This document shows positions 34,819 through 43,468 of a stretch of 64,000 bases of DNA, piece by piece. Location: positions 127,452 through 191,451 of the forward strand of contig CAVYML010000004.1 in assembly GCA_963769605.1 (NCBI GenBank), written 5' to 3'. Within the stretch, counting starts at the first letter, position 1. Each line of letters begins with the position of its first letter. The notes below the pieces were generated by a model, which had not been told where the DNA came from, searched no databases, and was given only the letters and a program-made list of their open reading frames with translations. This DNA is from Fen-1254 sp963769605. Its GTDB lineage: Bacteria > Bacteroidota > Ignavibacteria > UBA10030. The translations under genes and the position numbers were made by a program.

Positions 34819-34837
34819 TTCAAACTGAGACACTACC
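34819..34837. repeat. Right terminal inverted repeat of the IS1-type transposon
   Basis: TTCAAACTGAGACACTACC, the exact complement of the left end, is followed directly by the duplicated ATAAAATG. The gap from 34846 to 35092 is AT-rich and shows no gene. Confidence 0.93.
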
Positions 34838-35092
34838 ATAAAATGGATTAAGATCCGATTTTAATTGATTTTACGTAAATTAATAATCATTTAAGTAAAA
34901 TTGTCATACCGCATTACTGTAATGCAGTTTGTACTATCATCTAACACTCGGTAGAGCGAGATTTTACATTTTATCAAGATTCCCAACTTGAATCCCATGA
35001 GAATGATAGTTCTTTTTGCTAATATCGTTATTAAATATTTTGAATATTAATATTGTCATATTTTTATCATAATATACTATGGAGATTTTATT

Positions 35093-35509
35093 ATGGTCAA
35101 AAGGTTTATACACGAAGGACAATTAATCGCTATTATTATCCCTGCAAATTATTATAGCGAAGGAATAAAATTTTTTACCCCGGGAGATTTTTCGCAACAG
35201 TTAGCATATATGAATCGATCGAAAGGCTATTATATTGAACCACATATTCATAAAAAAGTAGAACGTGCAATACATTATACACTTGAAACGTTATTTATTC
35301 GAAAAGGGAAAGTCAAAGTCGATTTTTATACAAAGGATAAAGTTTTTTTTGAAAGTACCATTGTGGAGTCAGGTGATGTATTACTGCTTGCATCCGGAGG
35401 ACATGGATTTACGATGCTAGAGCCAACCGAGATGATAGAAGTTAAGCAAGGTCCTTATGCAGGCGAGGAAGATAAAGAACGATTTAAAGGAATCGAACAA
35501 AATGAGTGA
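35093..35509 (+). CDS. Cupin-fold protein of the polysaccharide locus
   Basis: A 138-residue single-domain cupin. Histidines in YIEPHIHKKVER fit the first cupin motif, and SGDVLLLASGGHGFTML fits the second. EVKQGPYAGEEDKERF is a conserved tail of a group common in sugar-biosynthesis loci. It may isomerise or epimerise a nucleotide sugar or act as a small sugar-binding protein; the substrate is unknown. An ATGG start follows TGGAGATTTT. It overlaps the next aminotransferase gene by 8 bases, so the pair probably acts on the same sugar. Confidence 0.75.
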   Translation: MVKRFIHEGQLIAIIIPANYYSEGIKFFTPGDFSQQLAYMNRSKGYYIEPHIHKKVERAIHYTLETLFIRKGKVKVDFYTKDKVFFESTIVESGDVLLLASGGHGFTMLEPTEMIEVKQGPYAGEEDKERFKGIEQNE

Positions 35510-36626
35510 GTTTATTCCCGTTTGTGAGCCATTCCTTAATGGGAATGAAAAGAAGTATGTATTAGATGCAATTGAAACAGGATGGATATCATCGGCTGGG
35601 AAATACATTCCTGCATTTGAAAAAGCATTTTCAGAATATTGTGGTGTGAAAGAAGGTATTGCCGTTTGTAATGGTACAGTTGCATTACATTTAGCGCTTA
35701 TTGCCTGCGGTATTGGCAAAGGGGATGAAGTGATCATTCCGGACTTTACAATGATAGCAAGCGCTTTTGCAATATGCTACACTGGAGCGATACCTGTATT
35801 TGTTGATTGCGAGTATGAGACATGGAATATTGATCCATCGAAAATTGAAGAAAAAATTAATTCAAAAACAAAAGCCATTATGCCCGTCCATATATATGGT
35901 CATCCATGCGAAATGGAGCATATTAGGGAACTTGCTGATAGATATAAGTTGTTGATTGTTGAAGATGCTGCAGAAGTGCATGGTGCTGAATATGATGGGA
36001 AACGATGCGGTTCACTTGGCGATATTGCTGCATTTAGTTTTTTTGCAAATAAGATTGCGACAACCGGCGAAGGTGGAATGGTAGTAACAAATAATGAAGA
36101 TTTCGCGCGAAAATGTCGTTACTTTAAAAATCTTTGCTTTCCACTTGAGGGATCGCGCAATTATAGACACGATCATATTGGATTTAATTATAGAATGTCT
36201 AATCTTCATGCTGCCATTGGACTTGCCCAGGTCGAAAAACTTTCTGAGTATGTTGAGGCAAGACGTCAAGTACATCAATGGTATTTTGAATATTTACAGG
36301 GTGTGCCAGGAATTACATTACAGCCGGAACGTGCAAATGCCAAAAATGTCTATTGGATGCATGGCGTAGTTGTAGATCCAAAGGAATATGGCATTAGTCG
36401 TGATGTATTGATTACAAAACTAAGAGAATGTGGAATAGATACACGTTTATTTTTTATTGGAATGCATCGACAAAAATCACTACGAGACTATGGATGCGAT
36501 TGTTCTGGCAAATATCCATATACTGATTGGCTTGCCGAAAACGGATTCTACTTACCATCAAGTTCTGGTTTGAAGAAAATTGAAGCCATAAAAATATGTG
36601 AAATTATTAGAAATCTACATCAATGA
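35502..36626 (+). CDS. DegT/DnrJ/EryC1/StrS sugar aminotransferase
   Basis: A 374-residue PLP enzyme that aminates a keto-sugar nucleotide. K184 in FFANKIATTGEGGM is the Schiff-base lysine, and D155 in VEDAAEVHGA contacts the cofactor. GWISSAGKYIPAFE and NYRMSNLHAAIGLAQ are standard family blocks. The frame is open from 35457, but ATG 35502 with AAGGAA upstream fits the family start. It is coupled to the cupin gene (8-base overlap) and to the next glycosyltransferase (ATGA overlap), which suggests an amino sugar is made and transferred here. Confidence 0.9.
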   Translation: MSEFIPVCEPFLNGNEKKYVLDAIETGWISSAGKYIPAFEKAFSEYCGVKEGIAVCNGTVALHLALIACGIGKGDEVIIPDFTMIASAFAICYTGAIPVFVDCEYETWNIDPSKIEEKINSKTKAIMPVHIYGHPCEMEHIRELADRYKLLIVEDAAEVHGAEYDGKRCGSLGDIAAFSFFANKIATTGEGGMVVTNNEDFARKCRYFKNLCFPLEGSRNYRHDHIGFNYRMSNLHAAIGLAQVEKLSEYVEARRQVHQWYFEYLQGVPGITLQPERANAKNVYWMHGVVVDPKEYGISRDVLITKLRECGIDTRLFFIGMHRQKSLRDYGCDCSGKYPYTDWLAENGFYLPSSSGLKKIEAIKICEIIRNLHQ

Positions 36627-37855
36627 GAAATTTTGATAGAATTGCGATTTTTCAAGCATTTCATCCTTTACAAGTACATACATTGAATATGGCAATATCG
36701 TTATCTGAAGCTGGATATAATATTGATTTATTTTTATTTAAATGTGATTCAAAATATATAAAAGGAAAAGAACAAAATATACATATTTATGATTTTTCCG
36801 GACTATCGAAATCATGGAATACTAACGACCGATTATATCAAAAAATTTTAAGTGCAGCCAGATTTTTTTTTATTGAACCAATTTTTCTTTCAAAAAACAA
36901 GTTATTTCCTAAAAGATTGATAAAAAGATCAGAAGAAATTATTTCAGCGAATGAATATAAATGCTTTATAGGTGTGGAAAAGATGGGATTAGTCTGGTCA
37001 GGAATATTAGCTATCGAATTTAATATTCCATTTCTTTACTATAGCTTGGAATTGTACGATTTGGCATTTGCTTTTCATTTGAGGGGGAAATTACCCCTAT
37101 TAAAGGCGATCAGATATATCCGGGAAAAATTGTTGGAGAGTAAATACCATCGCAAAGCAACGGCGACAATAATCCAGGATGAAAACCGGGCTAAAGAAAT
37201 AATGTGTTATAATAAAGTACCCTCGATGAAGAGTATCTACTTACCGGTCTCTCTACCTGGAAAGCCAATCTATAATAAATCTAATTTCTTAAGAGATAAG
37301 ATGAGTATTCTAAATGACAAATTAATAATTCTTCAGTTTGGATTAATAGAAAAAAATCGTCTTGTTCTTGAAATTGCCAAAGAAGCACAGAATTTCCCCG
37401 ATGATTGGATGTTGGTGTTCCATGGACCGATCATCGATTATAAGATTTTAAATGAAATAAAAAAAGTGGATAATAGAAAGAGAATTGTTATTTCAGAAAT
37501 TTTGCTTCCGGTTGATAAGATAAATGAGTTAGTCAGTTCGGCGGATATTGGTTTTTGTTTTTATGGAAATAAGTCAGCTAACGATCTGCATGCTGGGTTT
37601 TCCTCTGAAAAATTAGCTCGATATCTTCAAAATGGAATTCCCATTGTAGCCTTTAATTATCCTACATTTGAAGATTCTATTGGCAGGACGAATTCTGGAG
37701 TCTGCATATCGGATTTGTCACAATTAGCTGCCGCTATTAGGAAAATTCAAAATAATTATTTTGAATATCGCAGGAATGCATTTATTGCATTCTCAAGATA
37801 TTTCGAATATTCCAATCAATTTCATAAAGTCCAAGAATATATTGAAGCTCTGTAA
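36623..37855 (+). CDS. Family 4-like glycosyltransferase
   Basis: A 410-residue GT-B type protein. The N-terminal half has QAFHPLQVHTLNMAISLSEAGYNIDLF. The C-terminal half has IILQFGLIEKNRLVLEIAKEA and a nucleotide-sugar binding region, HAGFSSEKLARYLQNGIPIVAF, in place of the classic E-x7-E block. It starts inside the stop of the aminotransferase gene. The sugar and linkage are unknown. Confidence 0.8.
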   Translation: MRNFDRIAIFQAFHPLQVHTLNMAISLSEAGYNIDLFLFKCDSKYIKGKEQNIHIYDFSGLSKSWNTNDRLYQKILSAARFFFIEPIFLSKNKLFPKRLIKRSEEIISANEYKCFIGVEKMGLVWSGILAIEFNIPFLYYSLELYDLAFAFHLRGKLPLLKAIRYIREKLLESKYHRKATATIIQDENRAKEIMCYNKVPSMKSIYLPVSLPGKPIYNKSNFLRDKMSILNDKLIILQFGLIEKNRLVLEIAKEAQNFPDDWMLVFHGPIIDYKILNEIKKVDNRKRIVISEILLPVDKINELVSSADIGFCFYGNKSANDLHAGFSSEKLARYLQNGIPIVAFNYPTFEDSIGRTNSGVCISDLSQLAAAIRKIQNNYFEYRRNAFIAFSRYFEYSNQFHKVQEYIEAL

Positions 37856-37951
37856 TTATATATACTTTAAAATTATTCTTAATTACCGCCATAATCTCAT
37901 TCTAAACTCAGATCATTATCATAAAAAGCTTTAAAAGGAAGAGAAAATATA

Positions 37952-39022
37952 ATGTATTCTTTTTTGATTATCTCGAATATGTATCCTTCTAAAGAGCAAC
38001 CAGAATTTGCCCCATTTATGAAAAATATTGAAGATGGATTGTCTAGTTGTGGTTTAAAAGTAGATAAAATTATTATTGAAGGAAGAGGAAAAACATCATT
38101 TTCAAAATTGAAAAAGTATATTTTATTTTATTATCAAATATTCAAATGTGATTTGACCAGATATAATTTTATCCAAGTAAGTTATCCATCTCATTCATAT
38201 TTACCATTATTTTTCAAATCGCTAAAACATTCTAAGTTATTAATAAGATTACATGGTGAAGATTTAATTCCTAGTGAACAGCAAGAATCATTAATGCTTA
38301 AATTTGGAAGGATGGTGTTTACAAGAATAAGCATTCTTAAGGCTGACCTAGTGATTGTTCCCTCTTTCTATTTTTTGGAAGTAATTAAAAATAAATATAA
38401 TCCTAAAAATGTATATGTCTATCCAAGCGGTGGAGTTGATATAAAAAAATTCTATTCTAAAACAGTTCCTAAAAATATATTTACTATTGGATATGTTGGA
38501 AGATTAGCTCAAGGCAAGGGGGTAGATATTTTATTGAATGCTCTAAAATCTATTGCTTTTGATTTCAAAATGATAATAGTTGGAGCTGGACAGCAAGAAA
38601 GTCAGCTCAAAGAATTAGCCTCCAAATTAGGGATTATAAATCGAGTAGAATTCGTCGGCAGTGTCCGGAATGATTTATTGATTGATTATTATAATAAATT
38701 TGATATTTTTTGTTTCCCAACATTAAGAAAAGCCGAATCATTCGGTAATGTTGCCATCGAAGCGATGGCATGTAAAATTCCAGTCATTGGTTCTGAAATC
38801 AGCGGTCTAAAGGATTATATAAAAGAATCATACAATGGATATTTTTTTGAAGCAGGAAATATACTGATGCTAGCAGAAAAGTTAACGAAATATCATTCTT
38901 TGCCAGAAACTGTTAAGGAAGTAATGAAAAATAATGCTTATCAAACAGCTATGAAATATGAGCGTTCTTATTTGACGAATAATTTTGTGGATCATATAAT
39001 TAAAATATTTCGAAATAGATAA
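37952..39022 (+). CDS. Family 4 glycosyltransferase
   Basis: A 356-residue retaining GT-B enzyme. Clear GT4 landmarks are IGYVGRLAQGKGVDILL near residue 180, IIVGAGQQESQLKELA, and the E-x7-E type block KAESFGNVAIEAMACKIPVIGS near 265. ATG 37952 follows AAGGAAGAG at good distance. It transfers a sugar in the repeat unit at the cytoplasmic membrane face. Confidence 0.88.
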   Translation: MYSFLIISNMYPSKEQPEFAPFMKNIEDGLSSCGLKVDKIIIEGRGKTSFSKLKKYILFYYQIFKCDLTRYNFIQVSYPSHSYLPLFFKSLKHSKLLIRLHGEDLIPSEQQESLMLKFGRMVFTRISILKADLVIVPSFYFLEVIKNKYNPKNVYVYPSGGVDIKKFYSKTVPKNIFTIGYVGRLAQGKGVDILLNALKSIAFDFKMIIVGAGQQESQLKELASKLGIINRVEFVGSVRNDLLIDYYNKFDIFCFPTLRKAESFGNVAIEAMACKIPVIGSEISGLKDYIKESYNGYFFEAGNILMLAEKLTKYHSLPETVKEVMKNNAYQTAMKYERSYLTNNFVDHIIKIFRNR

Positions 39023-39124
39023 CTTAAAATCATGTAATTAGAATAATTAGCTTTACTTCATAAACTTTGTGAGCGGTTAAATTATTTTTATATTTTTATA
39101 TCATTTGGAAGGGAGATAACCGCA

Positions 39125-41152
39125 ATGATCACCACGTATAGATTAATCGTAATAATCAATTTCGCGATGTATTCCATATTGACAGCTCAAGAAAATAGGG
39201 CATCAATTACGGTAGACTTTAATGACGTTCTGGGTAATGTTAATCCAATGATATTTGGTAATAATGTTCTAGCATATCAAAAAGGAATGTTCCGTTCCGC
39301 CGCACCTGAATATTGGGATTGAGGAGCCGGAATTTGGGATCCTGATGCAAATTGTACAGTTCCGGAAATGGTAGCATTGGCTAAAATAGCTGGAATAAAT
39401 GTAGTTCGTTATCCTGGTGCATTGAATTATTATGATTGGAAAAAAACAATAGGCCCCGTCTCGGAACGACCGAATCAAAAATTTGGATTACCTGAATTTC
39501 TACAATTTTGTTCTGAAATTAAGGCTATTCCTCTGATTACTATCCCAGCATTTTTTGGTACTTCTCAGGATGCTGCTGATCTTGTGGAATATTTAGATGC
39601 TCCTGCTGATGAAAAACATCCATGGGCAATGCTTCGAATGAAAGATGGACATTCAAAACCTTGGAAAATCAAGTGGTTTGAATTTGGGAACGAAGTAGAT
39701 CAGACTAAAGATATAAAAAGATTGCAATCGGATGAGTACGCTCAAAAGTATTTGGAATATCAAAAACTTATGAAATCCGTCGATACTCTTATAAATTTAG
39801 GATTAATTGTGGAAACTAACTTTTCTGATCTTGAAGATTGGCTACATCCTGTTATTAGTATTGTAGGGAAAAATGTCGATTTTGTGATACATCATTCATA
39901 CATCCCTTCTTATAATAGAAATGATAATATTCCTGCTTCAGATGATCTTTTTAAAATCAGTCTGGCGAGTGAATCGCAAATACAATTTCATTATAACCAG
40001 ATGAATGAAAAGCTTCTTAACTTGACAGGAAAACATATTCCAATTGCTGTTACGGAATACAATGGTTTATTCGTGCAAGAAAAACCGATTCCTTATCGCC
40101 ATACTTTGGGTAATGCACTTTTAAATGCTAAAATGATAAAAGTGTTTTTAGCTCCACAGAATAATATTCTCATGGCAAATTCATGGGAATTTTTTAATGA
40201 GTATTGGGGTGCTATCAAAGGATATAAATATAAAAATGAGACTATTTTAAAACGGCCTTTATTCTATATGTTTCAGTTATATCATGAACATCTCGGGAAG
40301 CAACTCATAAAAGCAAATGTGAAATGTGACTCATATGAGACAGATGGAGGCTATAATGTCATGGCTGCAAAAGGTAATGGACAAGAATTTCGATTGTTGT
40401 CTGATTCAATTGAATTATCCACAAATTGGCATTTTTTGCCGGGCATAAATATTTCCCAGCGGATCGAAAATGACAATCTAATTGTTGAATTTACAGGAAA
40501 AGATGAAAACTATTATCATGCAGAAAAATTATTTAGGGCAGACGCTACATTTGGATATCGTGGATCAGCATGGATCAGAACAGAAGGATTGACTTCTGGA
40601 CAAGGTGTCTGCATTGAACTTTTAGATGCAAGAGGATGGAATGCCACAAGATCGGCCAATACAAGTCGCGATCTTATTGGTACAAATGCTTGGCAGAAAG
40701 TACAAGTGGATTATATTCCATTAGCAGATACCAAAGAAATAATATTTCGCGCTAGGAGGATCGGAGGAAGCGGACCAATTGAAGGATGGGCATATTTTCG
40801 CGACATTTCGGTGCAAAAATTTATTCCACAGATATTCCCATCAGTGCCTTATCTGTCAGTGAATGCAAGCCGTACTATTGTATCTGGAAAAGACAATATA
40901 CTAAAAAAAGATATGGTATATTTGATGATTGTTAACTCAAATCTAACGACAACAATTTCGACACAAATTAATCTAATAGGGTTAGTACCGAATAAAGCAA
41001 AAGCATGGTTTCTCAAAGGTCCGTCGGTGGATGCTACTAATGAAGAAAATTCGGACAATGTCAAGATTAGTGAGTATGATTATGGAAAGGTGAAGAATGG
41101 ATTTACTGTGGAGTTTCCTCCTCATTCATTGACTACGTTGGAGATAGAATAA
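39125..41152 (+). pseudogene. Secreted clan GH-A glycosidase-like protein with in-frame stop
   Basis: An N-terminal signal peptide (IINFAMYSILTAQE) precedes a glycosidase-like domain and a C-terminal carbohydrate-binding beta-sandwich. TGA at 39320-39322 interrupts the reading frame after residue 65. The sequence continues in the same frame as GAGIWDPDANCTVPEM, so a single base change (TGG or CGA to TGA) is the likely cause. EFGNEVD near residue 185 and VTEYNGLF near 305 look like the acid/base and nucleophile glutamates of GH51/GH39-like enzymes. The whole is 675 residues. It may trim or remodel the polysaccharide made by this locus. Confidence 0.75.
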
Positions 41153-41191
41153 TTATTGTTTTTAGAAATTTGATAAAATAGAAAGGGAAAA

Positions 41192-42322
41192 ATGGATCTA
41201 TCAGTAATTTTGACTTATCGATGCGATTCGCGATGTTCTATGTGCTATATATGGAAGAATCCGACTCATCCTGACTATGAAGTAGATATTAAAACGTTGG
41301 AAAAGCTTCCCGGCGGATTTGATTATTTGAATATTACCGGCGGTGAACCTACCTTGCGAAAAGATTTGATGGAAATATGCGAAGTCCTGAATCCTAAAAC
41401 GAAGAAATTAGAAATCAGCACGAATGGCCTGCATATAGAAGTTCTTGAACCGATCGTCAAGAAATATCCTGATATAAAGATCCGAATCAGTATCGAAGGA
41501 TTTGAACAAACGAATGATAAAATCCGCGGCGAAAAGGACGGGTATAAAAAGAAACTGGATGCAATGAACCGGTTGGTTGCAGCCGGTGGCACCGATCTTG
41601 GTTTTGCGACAACCTTTCAAGATGAAAATATTGAAGAAGTTGTTGATCTGTACAGGTTGTCGAAGAAATTAAAAATCGAGTTTGCAACATCAGCTATACA
41701 CAATGCTTTCCAATTTCATAAAAATGATAATTATATGTACGATCGTTTACGTGTTGCAAAAGGAGTTGAGAATATTATTTCCGATATGCTGAATGCATGG
41801 TCGGTAAAAGCCTGGTTTAGAGCGTATATGAATCTTGGATTGATTTCAAAAATACTTGGACACGATAGGTTGCATCCGTGCACCCAGGGCACAGATAGTG
41901 TTTTTATTGACCCGTGGGCAGACGCTTATGCCTGCAATGTGAGGAATGATTTGTTGATGGGGAATCTGAGAGAACAATCCTGGGATGATATTTATAATGG
42001 AGAAGTTGCGAAAATAGTTCGTCAAAAAGTTGCTTCATGCCCACAAAACTGCTGGATGGTCTCTTCAGCAAAAACAGCAATACGAAACAAGCACTTTGCT
42101 CATTTGCCAAAGTTGAGCGTACTGCAATGGGTCGTTATTAACAAATTAAAGAATATTTTCGGAATGCCGATAGATTTTTCAAAGTATGTTGATTACAATA
42201 ATATTCACTCTGATAATCAAGTTGCACAACGAAAATCTTATCTCAATGAGCCGGAGAAAAAAGTCCTTCAACCTGAAAAAAGCAGGCGCTATAAGCAAAT
42301 CGGAGAATTCTTTAATAGATAA
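41192..42322 (+). CDS. Radical SAM enzyme with SPASM-like C-terminus
   Basis: A 376-residue protein. CDSRCSMC (residues 11-18) binds the 4Fe-4S cluster that cleaves S-adenosylmethionine. NITGGEPTLRKDL is the GGE motif, and STNGLH and RISIEGF follow the radical SAM barrel. The C-terminal cysteines (HPCTQG, YACNVRND, SCPQNCW) fit an auxiliary-cluster SPASM/twitch domain. AAAGGG precedes ATG 41192. Its location in a polysaccharide locus suggests sugar or lipid-carrier modification. The substrate is unknown. Confidence 0.87.
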   Translation: MDLSVILTYRCDSRCSMCYIWKNPTHPDYEVDIKTLEKLPGGFDYLNITGGEPTLRKDLMEICEVLNPKTKKLEISTNGLHIEVLEPIVKKYPDIKIRISIEGFEQTNDKIRGEKDGYKKKLDAMNRLVAAGGTDLGFATTFQDENIEEVVDLYRLSKKLKIEFATSAIHNAFQFHKNDNYMYDRLRVAKGVENIISDMLNAWSVKAWFRAYMNLGLISKILGHDRLHPCTQGTDSVFIDPWADAYACNVRNDLLMGNLREQSWDDIYNGEVAKIVRQKVASCPQNCWMVSSAKTAIRNKHFAHLPKLSVLQWVVINKLKNIFGMPIDFSKYVDYNNIHSDNQVAQRKSYLNEPEKKVLQPEKSRRYKQIGEFFNR

Positions 42323-42354
42323 TATTAGAATATTGTTCAGTATATTTCATTCCT

Positions 42355-43464
42355 ATGAAAATTGCTTTCCTTGGTATTAAAAAATTACCGGCAGTAGGAG
42401 GAGCGGATCGGGTCGTCGAAAAACTTCTTGAAAATTTCCCAGACGATCATGAATATATTGTCTATCTACGGCAGGATGCCTATAAGCAAATTCCACCTAA
42501 AAAGAATATAAGATATATCTATATTCCATCAGTGAAGGGAAAACATCTTGGTCCGTTTATATATTTTTTCCTGTGTTCACTGCACTGTCTGCTCTATGCT
42601 CGTTACGATCTAATCCACATCCACAATTCTGACTTCGGCTTTTTTTCTGTGATGATTCGATTAAGGTACGGGGGAAAAATCATAGGTACATTCCACGGAA
42701 ATCCTTATCAGCGGGGAAAATGGAATCGTTTTGCAAAAATATTTTTATTATTTTCAGAATATTGTTTTGTAACATGTTGTAATACATTAACATCCGTTTC
42801 AAAAAGAGACTCTGCTAATGGGAAAATTGTTCATTATATCCCAAATGGAACAATAAAATGTAATACGCTCGAACCAGATTTGTTTAATTATAAATCTCAT
42901 GGAATCCAGAAAGGAGATTACTTCCTTTTTGCCTGCGGCCGTCTCGATTCAACTAAGGGACTTCACCATCTTATTCCAGCATTTAAAGCAGGAAGATTCC
43001 AACAGAAGCTATTTATTATTGGTGATTTTACTCATGATCCAGGTTATTCGGCTTATATTGAAAACCAAGCGAACGGGAATTCGAACATACTTCTGTACGA
43101 AGAATTGGTATCGGAAAGATTGTTACGAGAGATTATGAAAAATTGTGCTTTATTTATTTTCCCGTCTGAAATTGAAGCAATGTCGATGATTCTTTTAGAA
43201 GCAATTGCCGCAGGTTGTACTGTTATTTGTTCAGATATTAAAGAGAATGTGGATATTGTTGGATCTGAATATCCATTGTTATTCAGTTCGAAGAATCCAT
43301 CTCATCTTTATGAAAAAATTCAGATTGCACTTGATATGAAAGAGATGAAAAATCTTCCTGAAAAATTGTTAGAGAAAATATCAAGCAGGTTCGATTGGTC
43401 GGTCATAGCGGTGCAGTACTTTGATTTATATATGGAGACATTGCAAAAGAGTAAAGTATGGTGA
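42355..43464 (+). CDS. Family 4 glycosyltransferase
   Basis: A 369-residue GT-B enzyme. The N-terminal part has FLGIKKLPAVGGADRVVEKLLENF. The C-terminal part has FACGRLDSTKGLHHLIPAF and the donor-binding block PSEIEAMSMILLEAIAAGCTVICSD. It resembles capsule glycosyltransferases that add a side sugar. The GC content is closer to the flanking chromosome than to the flippase region. Confidence 0.87.
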   Translation: MKIAFLGIKKLPAVGGADRVVEKLLENFPDDHEYIVYLRQDAYKQIPPKKNIRYIYIPSVKGKHLGPFIYFFLCSLHCLLYARYDLIHIHNSDFGFFSVMIRLRYGGKIIGTFHGNPYQRGKWNRFAKIFLLFSEYCFVTCCNTLTSVSKRDSANGKIVHYIPNGTIKCNTLEPDLFNYKSHGIQKGDYFLFACGRLDSTKGLHHLIPAFKAGRFQQKLFIIGDFTHDPGYSAYIENQANGNSNILLYEELVSERLLREIMKNCALFIFPSEIEAMSMILLEAIAAGCTVICSDIKENVDIVGSEYPLLFSSKNPSHLYEKIQIALDMKEMKNLPEKLLEKISSRFDWSVIAVQYFDLYMETLQKSKVW

Positions 43465-43468
43465 TTGT

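Larger units (their letters stand above)
31160..34837 (-). mobile_element. IS1-family transposon with cargo genes (3.7 kb)
   Basis: Two 19-bp perfect terminal inverted repeats, GGTAGTGTCTCAGTTTGAA at 31160-31178 and its complement at 34819-34837, enclose 3,678 bp. Both sides are flanked by the identical 8-bp target duplication ATAAAATG (31152-31159 and 34838-34845). The IS1-type transposase is encoded inside, with at least five other ORFs: a small basic protein, an unknown 216-residue protein, an XRE-ImmA/IrrE protein, a DUF1883 protein and a short forward ORF. Simple IS1 elements are under 1.2 kb, so most of this element is passenger DNA. Larger members with passengers are known in the ISMhu11-like group. 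The perfect duplication suggests one recent insertion event. Confidence 0.93.

Noticed and set aside
39320..39322. TGA read as selenocysteine or as tryptophan by a changed genetic code
   Set aside because: TGA terminates many intact genes in the window (for example nuoG and nuoI), and I see no convincing selenocysteine-insertion hairpin or selenoprotein homology.
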